Shown here one piece after another: positions 26,480-34,912 of a stretch of 49,805 bases of DNA. Position 1 is the stretch's first letter, and every line of letters begins with the position of its first letter. Origin of the DNA: Flavobacterium aurantiibacter (GTDB taxonomy: Bacteria > Bacteroidota > Bacteroidia > Flavobacteriales > Flavobacteriaceae); NCBI RefSeq assembly GCF_002251775.1, contig NZ_NOXX01000198.1:1-49805 (forward strand), in the 5' to 3' direction. Under the pieces are notes generated by a model. The model was not told the origin of the DNA, searched no databases, and worked only from the letters and a program-made list of their open reading frames with translations. A program made the translations under genes and the position numbers.

Positions 26480-26560
26480 GCGCTACACTGTATCTTTTGG
26501 CAAAGCACTAGTGGAAATTCCGTAGCGCCCAAAGGATGCCGTTCCGCTCGCTCACACGGA
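26480..26560 (+). repeat. palindromic dispersed-repeat copy 1
   Basis: TATCTTTTGG (26491-26500) pairs with CCAAAGGATG (26529-26538) over about ten bases with two G-T pairs, enclosing a 28-base loop; ATGCCGTTCC follows. The same core, TATCTTTTGCC with GGCAAAAGGATACCG, is found in reverse orientation near 26970. I recall this kind of element, CTATATCTTTTG...CAAAAGGATgCCG, as common between genes in Flavobacteriia; that recollection has not been checked. Confidence 0.65.
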
Positions 26561-26596
26561 AATACGTGTTTGTACGTATAAAGACAATTGTATCGA

Positions 26597-26655
26597 GTAT
26601 TAAGTATTAAGACGGATGTATTAAGTATTAAGACGGATGTATTGAGTATTAAGAC
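26597..26655 (+). repeat. 21-bp tandem repeat, about 2.8 copies
   Basis: The unit is made of the 7-mer GTATTAA twice, then GACGGAT. Copies at 26597-26617 and 26618-26638 are identical; a third (26639-26655) differs at one position and then diverges. The inner 7-base repetition suggests slippage. It lies between the two inverted palindromic repeats. Confidence 0.85.
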
Positions 26656-26934
26656 TGCGGGATTTGGATGTTTTCGATCGCTTTAAAAAGTTGTCTGGTA
26701 TTAGAACAATAGTTATTGGTTGTTTATTCGAATTCTGACTCTAGTTTTCTGTCGAAGAGATGGTTTACAAAGCAAAAATAAAGTTGATACGCCTTTGCTA
26801 AAAATTGAACGTAATATTGCAATATTACCACGGGTCAAAATACTGTAGAGCAAATCATTAAGTAATTTTTAAAATCCGAAAATTTCAATCGTTTAAAAAC
26901 CAAAAAATACAACGTTCGTTTTTTGATAACGATT

Positions 26935-27010
26935 TACGCGGTAAGGACAGCAGCGGTATCCTTTTGCCGAAGGAACGCAGGCAAAAGATATAGCGTATGG
27001 CCTGACGGCG
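26935..27010 (-). repeat. palindromic dispersed-repeat copy 2 (inverted relative to copy 1)
   Basis: CTTTTGCC (26961-26968) and GGCAAAAG (26980-26987) form a perfect 8-bp stem with an 11-base loop; pairing extends outward through TAT and ATA with one bulged base. Read on the minus strand it gives GCTATATCTTTTGCC then GGCAAAAGGATACCGC, the same core as copy 1. A further GGCGGC (27006-27011) and GCCGCC (27035-27040) pair lies just downstream. Confidence 0.65.
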
Positions 27011-27067
27011 GCTAGGTATTTCCACCGAACGTTTGCCGCCGGACCGCCCACATGTCAAGCAGTGTCG

Positions 27068-27778
27068 TTAAAATTTAGGATGGAAATCTTTTGTGGCTTC
27101 GCGGTATTGTGTCGTATAGTTTCCGCGACTTTCCTCGACGGTTAACTCCGATTCGGTTACGGCTACCGCTTCAAATCCGAACTGCAAGACCGTTCGTTTA
27201 GCTGCTTTTCCGGGCATCGGGTAAATAATTTTGCGGTGTTGCAGTTGCAATTCTGCCTTTTTTGCGGCGTTCACCCAAACCTGATAATCGGCTTCGGGAA
27301 CAATAATTTGTACGGTTCCAGTTTCGGTTAGCAAGTTGGCTGCGCAAGCAAAAAAGAACTCGGGTTGTAACTTGTCGGCAAAACGAGCCGTCGTCCTACT
27401 TTCAGTTTCTGCGAAGTGCTGGTTGAGATAAAAAGGCGGATTCGAAATAATTAAATCGTATCCATAGTCCGAATCTTCGACGAGCTCGGCAAAGTCGCCG
27501 TGATAGCAAAAGAGGCGGTCGCCCCACGGACTGTTTTCAAAATTTTCGACGCATTCCAAATAGGCCGCCTCGTCAATTTCAATGGCATCAATAATTTCGG
27601 CTCCAGAGCGTTGTGCGAGCATGAGCGCGATAATTCCGGTACCGGCGCCAACATCCAGAATAGTTTGCGGTTGGTTAGAGATGTCTGAAAAAGCTCCGAG
27701 AACTACAGCATCGGTGCCAACTTTCATAGCGGCATGTTCTTGCCGAATGTCAAATTGTTTGAATGAAAAAACAGACAT
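27068..27778 (-). CDS. trmN6: tRNA1(Val) A37 N6-methyltransferase (TrmN6/YfiC-like)
   Basis: A 236-residue class I SAM-dependent methyltransferase of the TrmN6 type, which makes m6A at position 37 of a valine tRNA. It starts FSFKQFDIRQEHAAMKVGTDAVVLGAF, typical of the family; SAM-binding motif I is DVGAGTGI (about residues 42-49), and the catalytic NPPFY is at about 115-119. It is three bases after rimM, third in the rpsP-rimM-trmN6 run. A related N6-methyltransferase with a different target cannot be excluded. Confidence 0.9.
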   Translation of the reverse strand: MSVFSFKQFDIRQEHAAMKVGTDAVVLGAFSDISNQPQTILDVGAGTGIIALMLAQRSGAEIIDAIEIDEAAYLECVENFENSPWGDRLFCYHGDFAELVEDSDYGYDLIISNPPFYLNQHFAETESRTTARFADKLQPEFFFACAANLLTETGTVQIIVPEADYQVWVNAAKKAELQLQHRKIIYPMPGKAAKRTVLQFGFEAVAVTESELTVEESRGNYTTQYREATKDFHPKF

Positions 27779-27781
27779 GTA

Positions 27782-28306
27782 TTAGCGGTACATATCAACT
27801 AAGCCTTCCGGCAAATTCATGATGATTTCTTTTTTGGCGCGATCCACTTTCACTAAAAACTGATCGATCATCGGAATAAGCATTTCCGTTTCGCCATCGA
27901 GAACTTCAAATAAGGGTTGTGCGGTGGTGTCGTTCACCGATTGAATTATGCCCACGCGGCCCTCAGTTTGATCGACAATGGTGAATCCGATTACTTCGTG
28001 GAAGTAAAATTTGTTTCCGCTGAGTTTTGGGAGGAAAGAGAGTGGGAGGTAAAGCGCATTTCCGATGAGTTCGTCGGCTTCGGCTTCAGAGTTTACGTCT
28101 TCAAATTTCACGCGCAGGAAGTCGTTTTTATGTAAAGACGCATTTTCCATAAAAAAAGGAATCAGTTCGTTGTTGCATTCAACAAAAACTGATTCCAAAT
28201 TTTGGTAAAGGTGAGGTTCGTCGGTATCGAGATACAATAAGAGCTCGCCTTTAAAACTGAATTTTTTCGCGATTTTGCCTAAGTAAAAACAATCAGCTTT
28301 TCGCAT
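27782..28306 (-). CDS. rimM: ribosome maturation factor RimM
   Basis: RimM helps assemble the head of the 30S subunit and binds protein S19. The 174-residue chain has the N-terminal barrel (CFYLGKIAKKFSFKGELLLYLDT) and the C-terminal PRC barrel (EVIGFTIVDQTEGRVGIIQSV, then EMLIPMIDQFLVKVD), with the end VDRAKKEIIMNLPEGLVDMY typical of the family. Its place 12 bases after rpsP is the classic order. Confidence 0.96.
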   Translation of the reverse strand: MRKADCFYLGKIAKKFSFKGELLLYLDTDEPHLYQNLESVFVECNNELIPFFMENASLHKNDFLRVKFEDVNSEAEADELIGNALYLPLSFLPKLSGNKFYFHEVIGFTIVDQTEGRVGIIQSVNDTTAQPLFEVLDGETEMLIPMIDQFLVKVDRAKKEIIMNLPEGLVDMYR

Positions 28307-28318
28307 TTGCAGAAAAAA

Positions 28319-28888
28319 TTAAGCCTGAGTTTCTTCAGTAGCTTCGTCAGCAGCAGGCTCTTCAGCAGCAGCTTCAGTGGCAACTTCTTCAGCAGCAGCG
28401 TTTTCAGCAGCTTCCGCCTCAGCTTTTGCAGCAGCTTCCGCTTCCGCAGCAGCATTTGCACGTTTTTCGTTTACAGCTTTTTCAGCAGCAAGTGCTTTTG
28501 CTTTCGCATCTGCTTTTGCTTTTGATAGGTTGTCTTTCTTAGCGTCAACTTTTCCAGCTTTTTCTTCCAACCAAGCAGCGAATTTCGCATCAGCCTGCTC
28601 TTGAGTTAAAGCACCTTTTCTAACGCCGCCATCTAAGTGATGCTTTAAAAGCACTCCTTTGTAAGATAGAATAGCACGCGCAGTGTCGGTTGGTTGTGCA
28701 CCATTGTGTAACCACTGCACAGCATTATCGATGTTTAGGTCGATTGTTGCAGGGTTTGTGTTCGGATTGTAAGTTCCCAATTTCTCTAGGTAACGACCGT
28801 CACGCTTAGAGCGTGCATCGGCAGCAACTACCCAATAAAATGGTTTACCTTTCTTTCCGTGTCTCTGTAGTCTGATTTTTACAGCCAT
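28319..28888 (-). CDS. rpsP: 30S ribosomal protein S16 with a long acidic/alanine-rich tail
   Basis: S16 binds 16S rRNA in the small subunit body. The conserved core is residues 1-90 (VKIRLQRHGKKGKPFYWVVAADARSKRDG, then LDNI-like VQWLHNGAQPTDTARAILS). The chain is 189 residues, more than twice the 82 of E. coli; the extra roughly 95 residues are made of Ala, Glu and Lys and look like a helical or disordered extension. Extended S16 proteins occur in other Bacteroidota. First gene of rpsP-rimM-trmN6. Confidence 0.96.
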   Translation of the reverse strand: MAVKIRLQRHGKKGKPFYWVVAADARSKRDGRYLEKLGTYNPNTNPATIDLNIDNAVQWLHNGAQPTDTARAILSYKGVLLKHHLDGGVRKGALTQEQADAKFAAWLEEKAGKVDAKKDNLSKAKADAKAKALAAEKAVNEKRANAAAEAEAAAKAEAEAAENAAAEEVATEAAAEEPAADEATEETQA

Positions 28889-28938
28889 AATCTTATTGAT
28901 TAAATTGCGAGGTACTCGACCTCTGTTAATTAAGGTTG

Positions 28939-28946
28939 CAAAAGTA
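28939..28946 (-). promoter_or_regulatory. -7 promoter element for rpsP
   Basis: Minus-strand TACTTTTG matches TAnnTTTG, 51 bases before the rpsP start. A small hairpin, GAGGT-actcg-ACCTC, lies in the presumed leader (about 28909-28923); it could be a leader structure, though I do not recognise it. Confidence 0.5.
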
Positions 28947-29047
28947 CTATAAATTTCCGAAATACCGTAAGCGGGTCTTTTAAATTTGTTCTTTGTTATA
29001 AAAATTCTATTTCTGGCGTAATTTTTTGATTTTATGAGCGGATATGA

Positions 29048-29076
29048 TTGCTATTTCGTTTTAAAAACTATTTTTG
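29048..29076 (+). promoter_or_regulatory. flavobacterial promoter (TTG-N18-TATTTTTG)
   Basis: TTG at 29048-29050 and TATTTTTG at 29069-29076 are 18 bases apart, inside the expected 17-23 spacing. It is the best complete promoter match in the window and lies 40 bases before the lipoprotein start. Confidence 0.7.
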
Positions 29077-29115
29077 TAACCGACTTCTCAAAGTCATATT
29101 AACCGATTAACTCAA

Positions 29116-29670
29116 ATGAAGAAAATTTTTTCAATATTGGTTTTCGCTTTAGTGGCAATTGCTTGCGAGAACGAAGTAGTTTTTAACGATCCAGGTTTCC
29201 AAGCCCGCAAAGACAATCGTGTTTGGAGAGGCGATTTGACTTCAGGTGATTACAATCCAACCGATCCAGCTGTGCCTAATACGGGTTCAGTGACGATTAC
29301 TTCTTTCAAAGGATTCGAAACCACTACGATTACTTTTCCAATAGTGCTTACAATTCCAATTACGAGTCTTAATGCACAAACATATACATACGGTTACAAT
29401 CCAACAGAACCTTCTTTGGATGACGAAATTAGTGCAAGTTATACGTTCACCGATGGAGGAACTGCTTTGGAGTATGTTACTGGCTTGGGATTCAACACCG
29501 AGCGCGAAGATCCAGGTAATTTGGAAATTGTAATTAATAAATGGGATCCCGAAAAGAGAGTTATTTCAGGAACTTTTAAATTTAATGCTAAGTATCAAGG
29601 AGAAAGTACTTTAGCTCCTGACAACGTTAATTTCCAAGAAGGGAATTTTTACAACATCCCTGTTTTTTAA
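29116..29670 (+). CDS. DUF6252-like lipoprotein
   Basis: A 184-residue lipoprotein; the signal ends in VAIAC with Cys17, followed by ENE. The rest is beta-rich. The order FQARKDNRVWRGDL, then GSVTITSFKG, a YTYGYN strand and ISGTFKFNAKYQ, ending in NFQEGNFYNIPV, matches what I recall of the DUF6252 family found in Flavobacteriia. Function is unknown. It has its own promoter and a strong terminator, so it is probably a single-gene unit. Its stop is 22 bases before the terminator stem. Confidence 0.75.
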   Translation: MKKIFSILVFALVAIACENEVVFNDPGFQARKDNRVWRGDLTSGDYNPTDPAVPNTGSVTITSFKGFETTTITFPIVLTIPITSLNAQTYTYGYNPTEPSLDDEISASYTFTDGGTALEYVTGLGFNTEREDPGNLEIVINKWDPEKRVISGTFKFNAKYQGESTLAPDNVNFQEGNFYNIPVF

Positions 29671-29692
29671 TCATTAACGGATATAAACTACG

Positions 29693-29718
29693 AAGCGCTT
29701 TTTACAAGCGCTTTTTTT
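29693..29718 (+). terminator. intrinsic terminator after the DUF6252-like gene
   Basis: AAGCGCTT (29693-29700), a 5-base loop and AAGCGCTT (29706-29713), then T residues to 29718. The arms are self-complementary. Confidence 0.88.
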
Positions 29719-29741
29719 ATTTGCAAATAAATAACAGTTGT

Positions 29742-29775
29742 TTGATGTTTTCCGAGAATATATAGACTACATTTA
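29742..29775 (+). promoter_or_regulatory. possible promoter for the RNA-binding protein gene
   Basis: TTG at 29742-29744 and TACATTTA at 29768-29775 are 23 bases apart. The -7 element differs from TAnnTTTG at the last base. Confidence 0.35.
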
Positions 29776-29798
29776 CCTCGAATTAATATTTTTTTCTT

Positions 29799-30164
29799 AT
29801 GAACATTTTTGTTGGTAGTCTTCCGTGGAGTATAGAGGAAGCAGATTTAAGAGCATCCTTTGAAGCTTACGGGGCAGTAGATTCGGTAAAAATCATTTCC
29901 GATAAAATGACCGGTAGAAGTAAAGGATTTGGTTTTGTCGAAATGCCTAATGACGACGAAGCACAAAATGCCATTAACGAATTAAACGGTGCAAATGTAT
30001 CGGGACGCACTATTGTTGTGAACAAATCAGAACCACGTCCGGAAGGAGAACGTCGCTCTTTTGATCGTAACAGAACTGGTGGAGGTCGCTCAGGTGGCGG
30101 TTACGGAAACGATCGTGGCGGGTTTAACCGTGGCGGAGGTAACAGAAACGATAGAGGTTACTAA
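29799..30164 (+). CDS. RRM-type RNA-binding protein with Gly/Arg-rich tail
   Basis: A 121-residue protein with one RNA recognition motif (residues 2-78): RNP2 is NIFVGSLPW and RNP1 is KGFGFVEM (42-49). A Gly/Arg/Asn-rich tail (82-121) holds repeated GGG, NDRGG and NRGGG runs. Such small RRM proteins are common in Bacteroidota and cyanobacteria; in Bacteroides they have been linked to global RNA regulation, and no Hfq-like role is shown here. It is a single-gene unit with a strong terminator. Cold-response is a possible trigger, inferred from the family only. Confidence 0.93.
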   Translation: MNIFVGSLPWSIEEADLRASFEAYGAVDSVKIISDKMTGRSKGFGFVEMPNDDEAQNAINELNGANVSGRTIVVNKSEPRPEGERRSFDRNRTGGGRSGGGYGNDRGGFNRGGGNRNDRGY

Positions 30165-30185
30165 AACTTACTTCAGAAGTTATCT

Positions 30186-30216
30186 AAAACCGTTTGAGCA
30201 ATCAAACGGTTTTTTT
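30186..30216 (+). terminator. intrinsic terminator after the RRM gene
   Basis: AAAACCGTTTG (30186-30196), 6-base loop, CAAACGGTTTT (30203-30213) and further T residues to 30216: an 11-bp stem. Confidence 0.92.
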
Positions 30217-30274
30217 GTTTACAACTTTTTACTCAGGTAAATCTTCTTTAACAATCTCAACGCAAACTCTTGCG

Positions 30275-30282
30275 TATTTTTG
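30275..30282 (+). promoter_or_regulatory. -7 promoter element for dnaE
   Basis: TATTTTTG matches TAnnTTTG, 47 bases before the dnaE start; no well-spaced TTG is present. Confidence 0.45.
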
Positions 30283-30329
30283 ATGTTCGATATTTTTTGT
30301 CACCTCACAGCCTTATTTGCTAAATTTCA

Positions 30330-33300
30330 ATGAAGTACCTCATTTTTGATACCGAGACCACCGGACTTCCTAAGAATTTTGACGCCCCAATTACCGACGT
30401 TGAAAACTGGCCACGCTGCGTTCAACTCGCTTGGCAACTCCATGAAAGTAATGGAAGTCTAATCTCGCGAGGCGACTTCCTGATCACTCCCGACGGATTC
30501 AATATTCCATACGATGTCGAACGCGTTCACGGTATATCAACAGCGCTTGCACAACGCGACGGTAAGCCTCTTGACAACGTACTCGATGCCTTCGAAGACG
30601 CTGTGGCACAAGCTAACTTTCTCGTTGGACACAACCTGAAGTTCGACCTCAATATCATGGGTGCCGAATTTGTGCGCGCCAATCGAACCAATGTACTCGA
30701 ATCCAAACCCGTTCTAGATACCTGTACCGAAAAAACAGCCGAATTGCTGAAACTTCCCGGAGGTCGATCCAAATACAAATTCCCGACACTATCCGAACTC
30801 TATAACTACCTTTTCGCAGATAGTTTTGCCGAAGCACATAACGCAACTGCCGACGTTGAAGCCACTGCGCGTTGCTTCTTCCAACTCGTTTTTATAGATC
30901 TTTTTACACCCGATGCGTTGCAAATTTCTGAAACCGAACTTCAGGACTTTAAAGCGCTTAACGCAGAAGGTATAAAACTACTGGGGTTAAAACACGTAAA
31001 CTTCAAAACCGAATCCAAAAAGCTAAAAGGTTCCGACAAACAAGTTGTAGATCATACTACCACCGAAGTCTCCGAAGAATTTATAGCAGCCGAATTCGCC
31101 CATCTTCACAATCACAGTCAGTTTAGTATTCTGCAATCAACTTCCAGTGTTTCGGCGCTGGTTAAAGCTGCAATTCAGCTCAAAATGCCCGCAATTGCGC
31201 TAACCGATTATTCGAATCTTATGGGGTCGTTTCGCCTCATTCAAGAAGTAGAAAATCACAACAAAGGAGTGAAAGCTCGCAACCAACAAGCCGAAGAGTT
31301 GGGAGCTGTAGCCACTGAGCGTCCTTTAAAAGCAATCGTTGGCTGCGAATTCTATGTGTGCGACAACCACCTCAATAAATCGGTGAAAGACAACGGTTAC
31401 CAAATGGTATTCCTCGCAAAAAACAAACGCGGGTACCATAATTTGGCTAAGCTTTCTTCAATCGCACACGCCGACGGTTACTACTACGTGCCTCGAATCG
31501 ATCGCGAATTACTCAACCGATACGGTCAGGATTTAATAGTGCTTTCCGGCGGAATGACCGGCGAAATTGCTGCAAAATTGCGTTCTGTGGGCCAACGCCA
31601 AGCCGAAGAAGCAGTGCTCGCTTGGAAACAGCTTTATGCCGACGACTTTTACCTCGAAATTTGTCGACACGGCCATCCGGCAGAAGACGAAGTAAACGAA
31701 CAAATCATTCAATTCGCAAAACAGCACGAGATAAAAATCGTAGCCACCAACAATACATTTTACGTCAGTAAAGAAGATGCCGCCGCACAAGACATTTTAC
31801 TTTGTGTTCGCGACGGCGAAAAGAAAAGTACGCCCATCGGCAACGAACGTGGCTCGCGCTACGGACTCGAAAATCAGGAATACTACTTGAAATCGGCCGA
31901 CGAAATGAAAACGCTGTTTCGCGACGTTCCCGAAGCCATCCTAAATATTCAAGACGTCTTAGATAAAGTCGAATCCTACCAATTAGCGCGCGAAGTTTTA
32001 CTTCCAAAATTCGATATCCCCGAATCGTTTCAAGTTGCCGAAGATGTAGCCGACGGCGGAAAGCGCGGAGAAAACGCCTATTTGAGGCATCTTACCTACG
32101 AAGGCGCCAATGAACGGTATACCGAAATTACCGATGAAGTCCGCGAACGTATCGATTTTGAATTGCAAACAATCGCCAACAGCGGTTACCCGGGATACTT
32201 TCTCATCGTTCAAGATTTCATTGCCGAAGCCCGAAAAATGGGCGTAGCAGTTGGTCCCGGTCGTGGTTCCGCAGCTGGGTCGGTTGTTGCGTATTGCCTT
32301 AAAATTACCAATATCGATCCGCTGAAATACAACCTCCTTTTTGAGCGTTTCCTCAATCCGGAGCGTGTGTCGATGCCCGATATTGATATCGACTTCGACG
32401 ATGAAGGTCGAGGCAAAGTAATTGAATACGTAATCAACAAATACGGAAAGAAACAGGTTGCACAAATAGTAACTTACGGTACTATGGCAGCGAAATCGGC
32501 GATTCGTGATACCGCTCGCGTACTCGATTTACCACTTTTTGAAGCCGACCGTCTGGCGAAAATGATTCCTTCAAACCTCAATCTGGAGAAAATCTTCAAC
32601 GGCGATGAAGGAAAGCTTAAAGCCGATTTACGTGCCGAAGATTTCGAAAAAGTAAAAGCTTTACGCCAGATATCGGGAAATAACGATCCGGTCGCCGGAA
32701 CCTTAAACCAAGCGCGTAAACTCGAAGGAACACTCCGAAATACCGGAATTCACGCCTGTGGAGTAATTATCACGCCCGACGATATCACCAACTTCGTTCC
32801 GATAATTACAGCAAAGGAAGAAGATATGTACGTCACGCAATTCGATAACTCGGTTGTGGAAAGTGCAGGTTTGCTGAAAATGGACTTCTTGGGTTTGAAG
32901 ACCCTAACCCTGATTAAAGACACGGTAAAATTAGTGAAGTATCGCACCGGAATTGATCTCGATCCTGATGCCTTTCCGATAGACGATGTGAAAACTTACG
33001 AGCTTTTTCAACGCGGTGAAACTGTAGGTATTTTCCAGTACGAATCGCCCGGTATGCAAAAGCACATGAAAAATCTCAAGCCTACGGTCTTTGAAGATTT
33101 GATTGCCATGAACGCCTTGTATCGCCCCGGACCGTTGGCGTATATTCCGTCTTTCATCAATCGAAAAAACGGAAAAGAACCCATCGTGTACGATATCGAT
33201 GCCTGCGAAGAATTGCTAAAAGACACCTACGGAATTACCGTTTATCAAGAGCAGGTAATGCTTCTTTCCCAAAAATTGGCCAACTTCACCAAAGGTCAAG

Positions 33301-34826
33301 CCGACGTTCTGCGTAAAGCCATGGGTAAAAAGCAAATTGATACGCTGGCGAAAATGAAAACCGATTTCATCGACGGCGCCGTAAAAAACGGCTATCCACA
33401 AGAAGCACTCGAAAAAATCTGGAAAGATTGGGAGGCTTTTGCGCAATACGCTTTTAACAAGTCGCACTCTACCTGCTACGCCTGGATTGCCTACCAAACC
33501 GCGTACCTTAAAGCCAATTATCCAGCCGAATACATGGCTGCCGTACTTTCTAACAATATGAACGATATCAAACAAGTGTCGTTTTTTATGGAAGAATGCC
33601 GCCGCATGGGATTGCGTGTTTTGGGTCCGGATGTCAACGAATCGTTCTACAAATTTACCGTAAACGCCAATCAAGCGATTCGTTTTGGTATGGGCGCAAT
33701 CAAAGGTTTGGGTCGAAATGCCGTGGATACAATAGTCGCCGAAAGAAAAGACGGACGATACAAGTCGGTGTTCGATCTCGCCAAACGAATCGATTTGCGA
33801 TCAGCTAACAAAAAAGCCTTCGAAAGCTTGGCGCTCGCCGGCGGATTTGATTCGTTCGAAGGAACGCACCGTGCTCAGTATTTCACGATTGATAAAAACG
33901 AAAATTCCACCGTTATCGAGAAAGCCTTACGCTACGGTTCGCGCCACCAAGACAACGAAAACGCAGCTCAAGTGAGTTTGTTTGGCGATGCCGCCGAAAT
34001 TCAACTTCCCGAACCCACCTTGCCCTTTTGCGAAGAATGGAATACGCTGGAAAAGCTCTCCAAAGAAAAAGAAGTCGTGGGAATTTACATCTCCGGTCAT
34101 CCACTCGACGATTACAAGCAAGTCATAAAGTCGTTTTGCAAAACCGAAGCCGGCATACTCGACGAACTCACGCCACATATCGGTAAAACGCTGAGTTTCG
34201 GCGGAATTATCGCCTCCGCAGAACACCGTACCGACGGCAAAGGACGCGGTTTTGGGATGTTTAATTTAGAATGCTACGAAACATCTTACAATTTTAGGAT
34301 TTTTGGCGAAGAGTATCTGAAATTCAGACACTTTCTCACTCCGGGGCAATTCGTTTTCTTTAAGGTCAAAATCGTCGAAGGTTACCTGCGTAAAGAAACA
34401 AACACGCGCGGCGAACCTCGAGTTACCTTCCTTAATTTTTCGCTTTTGGCAAATGTCATCAGCGAAATTTGCAGCAGCATCACGTTTAAACTAAACGTAA
34501 ATCAACTCACCGACGAGCTAATCGATTTTATCGTCCAGTTAGTACGCGACAATCGCGGCGATAAAACTATACATTTTGAAATTGCCGAAATTATGGAACA
34601 AGAACCTGTCGCTGTTGCCGCTGCAACCGAGGTTTTTGTAGACGACACCATCGAATCCGACGGCTTGGAAGAAGCACCCGAAACGCCCGTTTATGTGAAA
34701 CCCGAAGTTTCCGAAATTGTCGAAAACACCAAGGTTAATTTAGGTTGCCGCCGTCACAAAATCGCACTAACCAACGAGTTACTCGATGTTTTAGAACGTT
34801 CGCAAATCAACTTTAAATTGTCGTAA
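30330..34826 (+). CDS. dnaE: DNA polymerase III alpha subunit fused to a DEDDh exonuclease
   Basis: This 1498-residue protein is the replicative polymerase alpha subunit with its own proofreading domain at the N-terminus. The exonuclease (residues 1-190) has all five DEDDh residues: Asp7, Glu9 (FDTETTG), Asp106 (GHNLKFDLN), His170 and Asp175 (EAHNATADVEA). A PHP domain starts at about 256 (AHLHNHSQFSI). The polymerase palm carries PDIDIDFDD with Asp686 and Asp688. Fingers (HSTCYAWIAYQTAYLKANYPAEYMA), a helix-hairpin-helix (GAIKGLGRNAVDTI), and an OB-fold (LSFGGIIASAEHRT) follow. About 340 residues longer than E. coli DnaE; the surplus is mainly the exonuclease. I believe this fusion is typical of Flavobacteriia. 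Confidence 0.96.
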   Translation: MKYLIFDTETTGLPKNFDAPITDVENWPRCVQLAWQLHESNGSLISRGDFLITPDGFNIPYDVERVHGISTALAQRDGKPLDNVLDAFEDAVAQANFLVGHNLKFDLNIMGAEFVRANRTNVLESKPVLDTCTEKTAELLKLPGGRSKYKFPTLSELYNYLFADSFAEAHNATADVEATARCFFQLVFIDLFTPDALQISETELQDFKALNAEGIKLLGLKHVNFKTESKKLKGSDKQVVDHTTTEVSEEFIAAEFAHLHNHSQFSILQSTSSVSALVKAAIQLKMPAIALTDYSNLMGSFRLIQEVENHNKGVKARNQQAEELGAVATERPLKAIVGCEFYVCDNHLNKSVKDNGYQMVFLAKNKRGYHNLAKLSSIAHADGYYYVPRIDRELLNRYGQDLIVLSGGMTGEIAAKLRSVGQRQAEEAVLAWKQLYADDFYLEICRHGHPAEDEVNEQIIQFAKQHEIKIVATNNTFYVSKEDAAAQDILLCVRDGEKKSTPIGNERGSRYGLENQEYYLKSADEMKTLFRDVPEAILNIQDVLDKVESYQLAREVLLPKFDIPESFQVAEDVADGGKRGENAYLRHLTYEGANERYTEITDEVRERIDFELQTIANSGYPGYFLIVQDFIAEARKMGVAVGPGRGSAAGSVVAYCLKITNIDPLKYNLLFERFLNPERVSMPDIDIDFDDEGRGKVIEYVINKYGKKQVAQIVTYGTMAAKSAIRDTARVLDLPLFEADRLAKMIPSNLNLEKIFNGDEGKLKADLRAEDFEKVKALRQISGNNDPVAGTLNQARKLEGTLRNTGIHACGVIITPDDITNFVPIITAKEEDMYVTQFDNSVVESAGLLKMDFLGLKTLTLIKDTVKLVKYRTGIDLDPDAFPIDDVKTYELFQRGETVGIFQYESPGMQKHMKNLKPTVFEDLIAMNALYRPGPLAYIPSFINRKNGKEPIVYDIDACEELLKDTYGITVYQEQVMLLSQKLANFTKGQADVLRKAMGKKQIDTLAKMKTDFIDGAVKNGYPQEALEKIWKDWEAFAQYAFNKSHSTCYAWIAYQTAYLKANYPAEYMAAVLSNNMNDIKQVSFFMEECRRMGLRVLGPDVNESFYKFTVNANQAIRFGMGAIKGLGRNAVDTIVAERKDGRYKSVFDLAKRIDLRSANKKAFESLALAGGFDSFEGTHRAQYFTIDKNENSTVIEKALRYGSRHQDNENAAQVSLFGDAAEIQLPEPTLPFCEEWNTLEKLSKEKEVVGIYISGHPLDDYKQVIKSFCKTEAGILDELTPHIGKTLSFGGIIASAEHRTDGKGRGFGMFNLECYETSYNFRIFGEEYLKFRHFLTPGQFVFFKVKIVEGYLRKETNTRGEPRVTFLNFSLLANVISEICSSITFKLNVNQLTDELIDFIVQLVRDNRGDKTIHFEIAEIMEQEPVAVAAATEVFVDDTIESDGLEEAPETPVYVKPEVSEIVENTKVNLGCRRHKIALTNELLDVLERSQINFKLS

Positions 34827-34912
34827 ATTTTACATGTTTATTGTTTGCACGAAAATTCTACGCTTTTCAAAGTCGATAATGGATAACACCTTGAATGCAC
34901 AGATTTTGAGGG

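Larger units (their letters stand above)
26354..27067. other. 714-base gene-free repeat region
   Basis: No credible gene is seen between the convergent queG and trmN6 genes. It holds two copies of one palindromic repeat in opposite orientation (about 26480-26560 and 26935-27010) and a 21-bp tandem repeat (26597-26655). The intervening 26660-26935 part is AT-rich without clear structure. Composition changes sharply: GC-rich in the repeats, AT-rich between them. Confidence 0.75.

Noticed and set aside
26597..26655. Possible CRISPR array
   Set aside because: The repeats are directly adjacent with no spacers, and no cas genes are present; it is a simple tandem repeat.
28377..28604. Ala/Ser-rich open frame on the plus strand
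   Set aside because: It is the antisense of the low-complexity tail of ribosomal protein S16, where open frames arise by composition.
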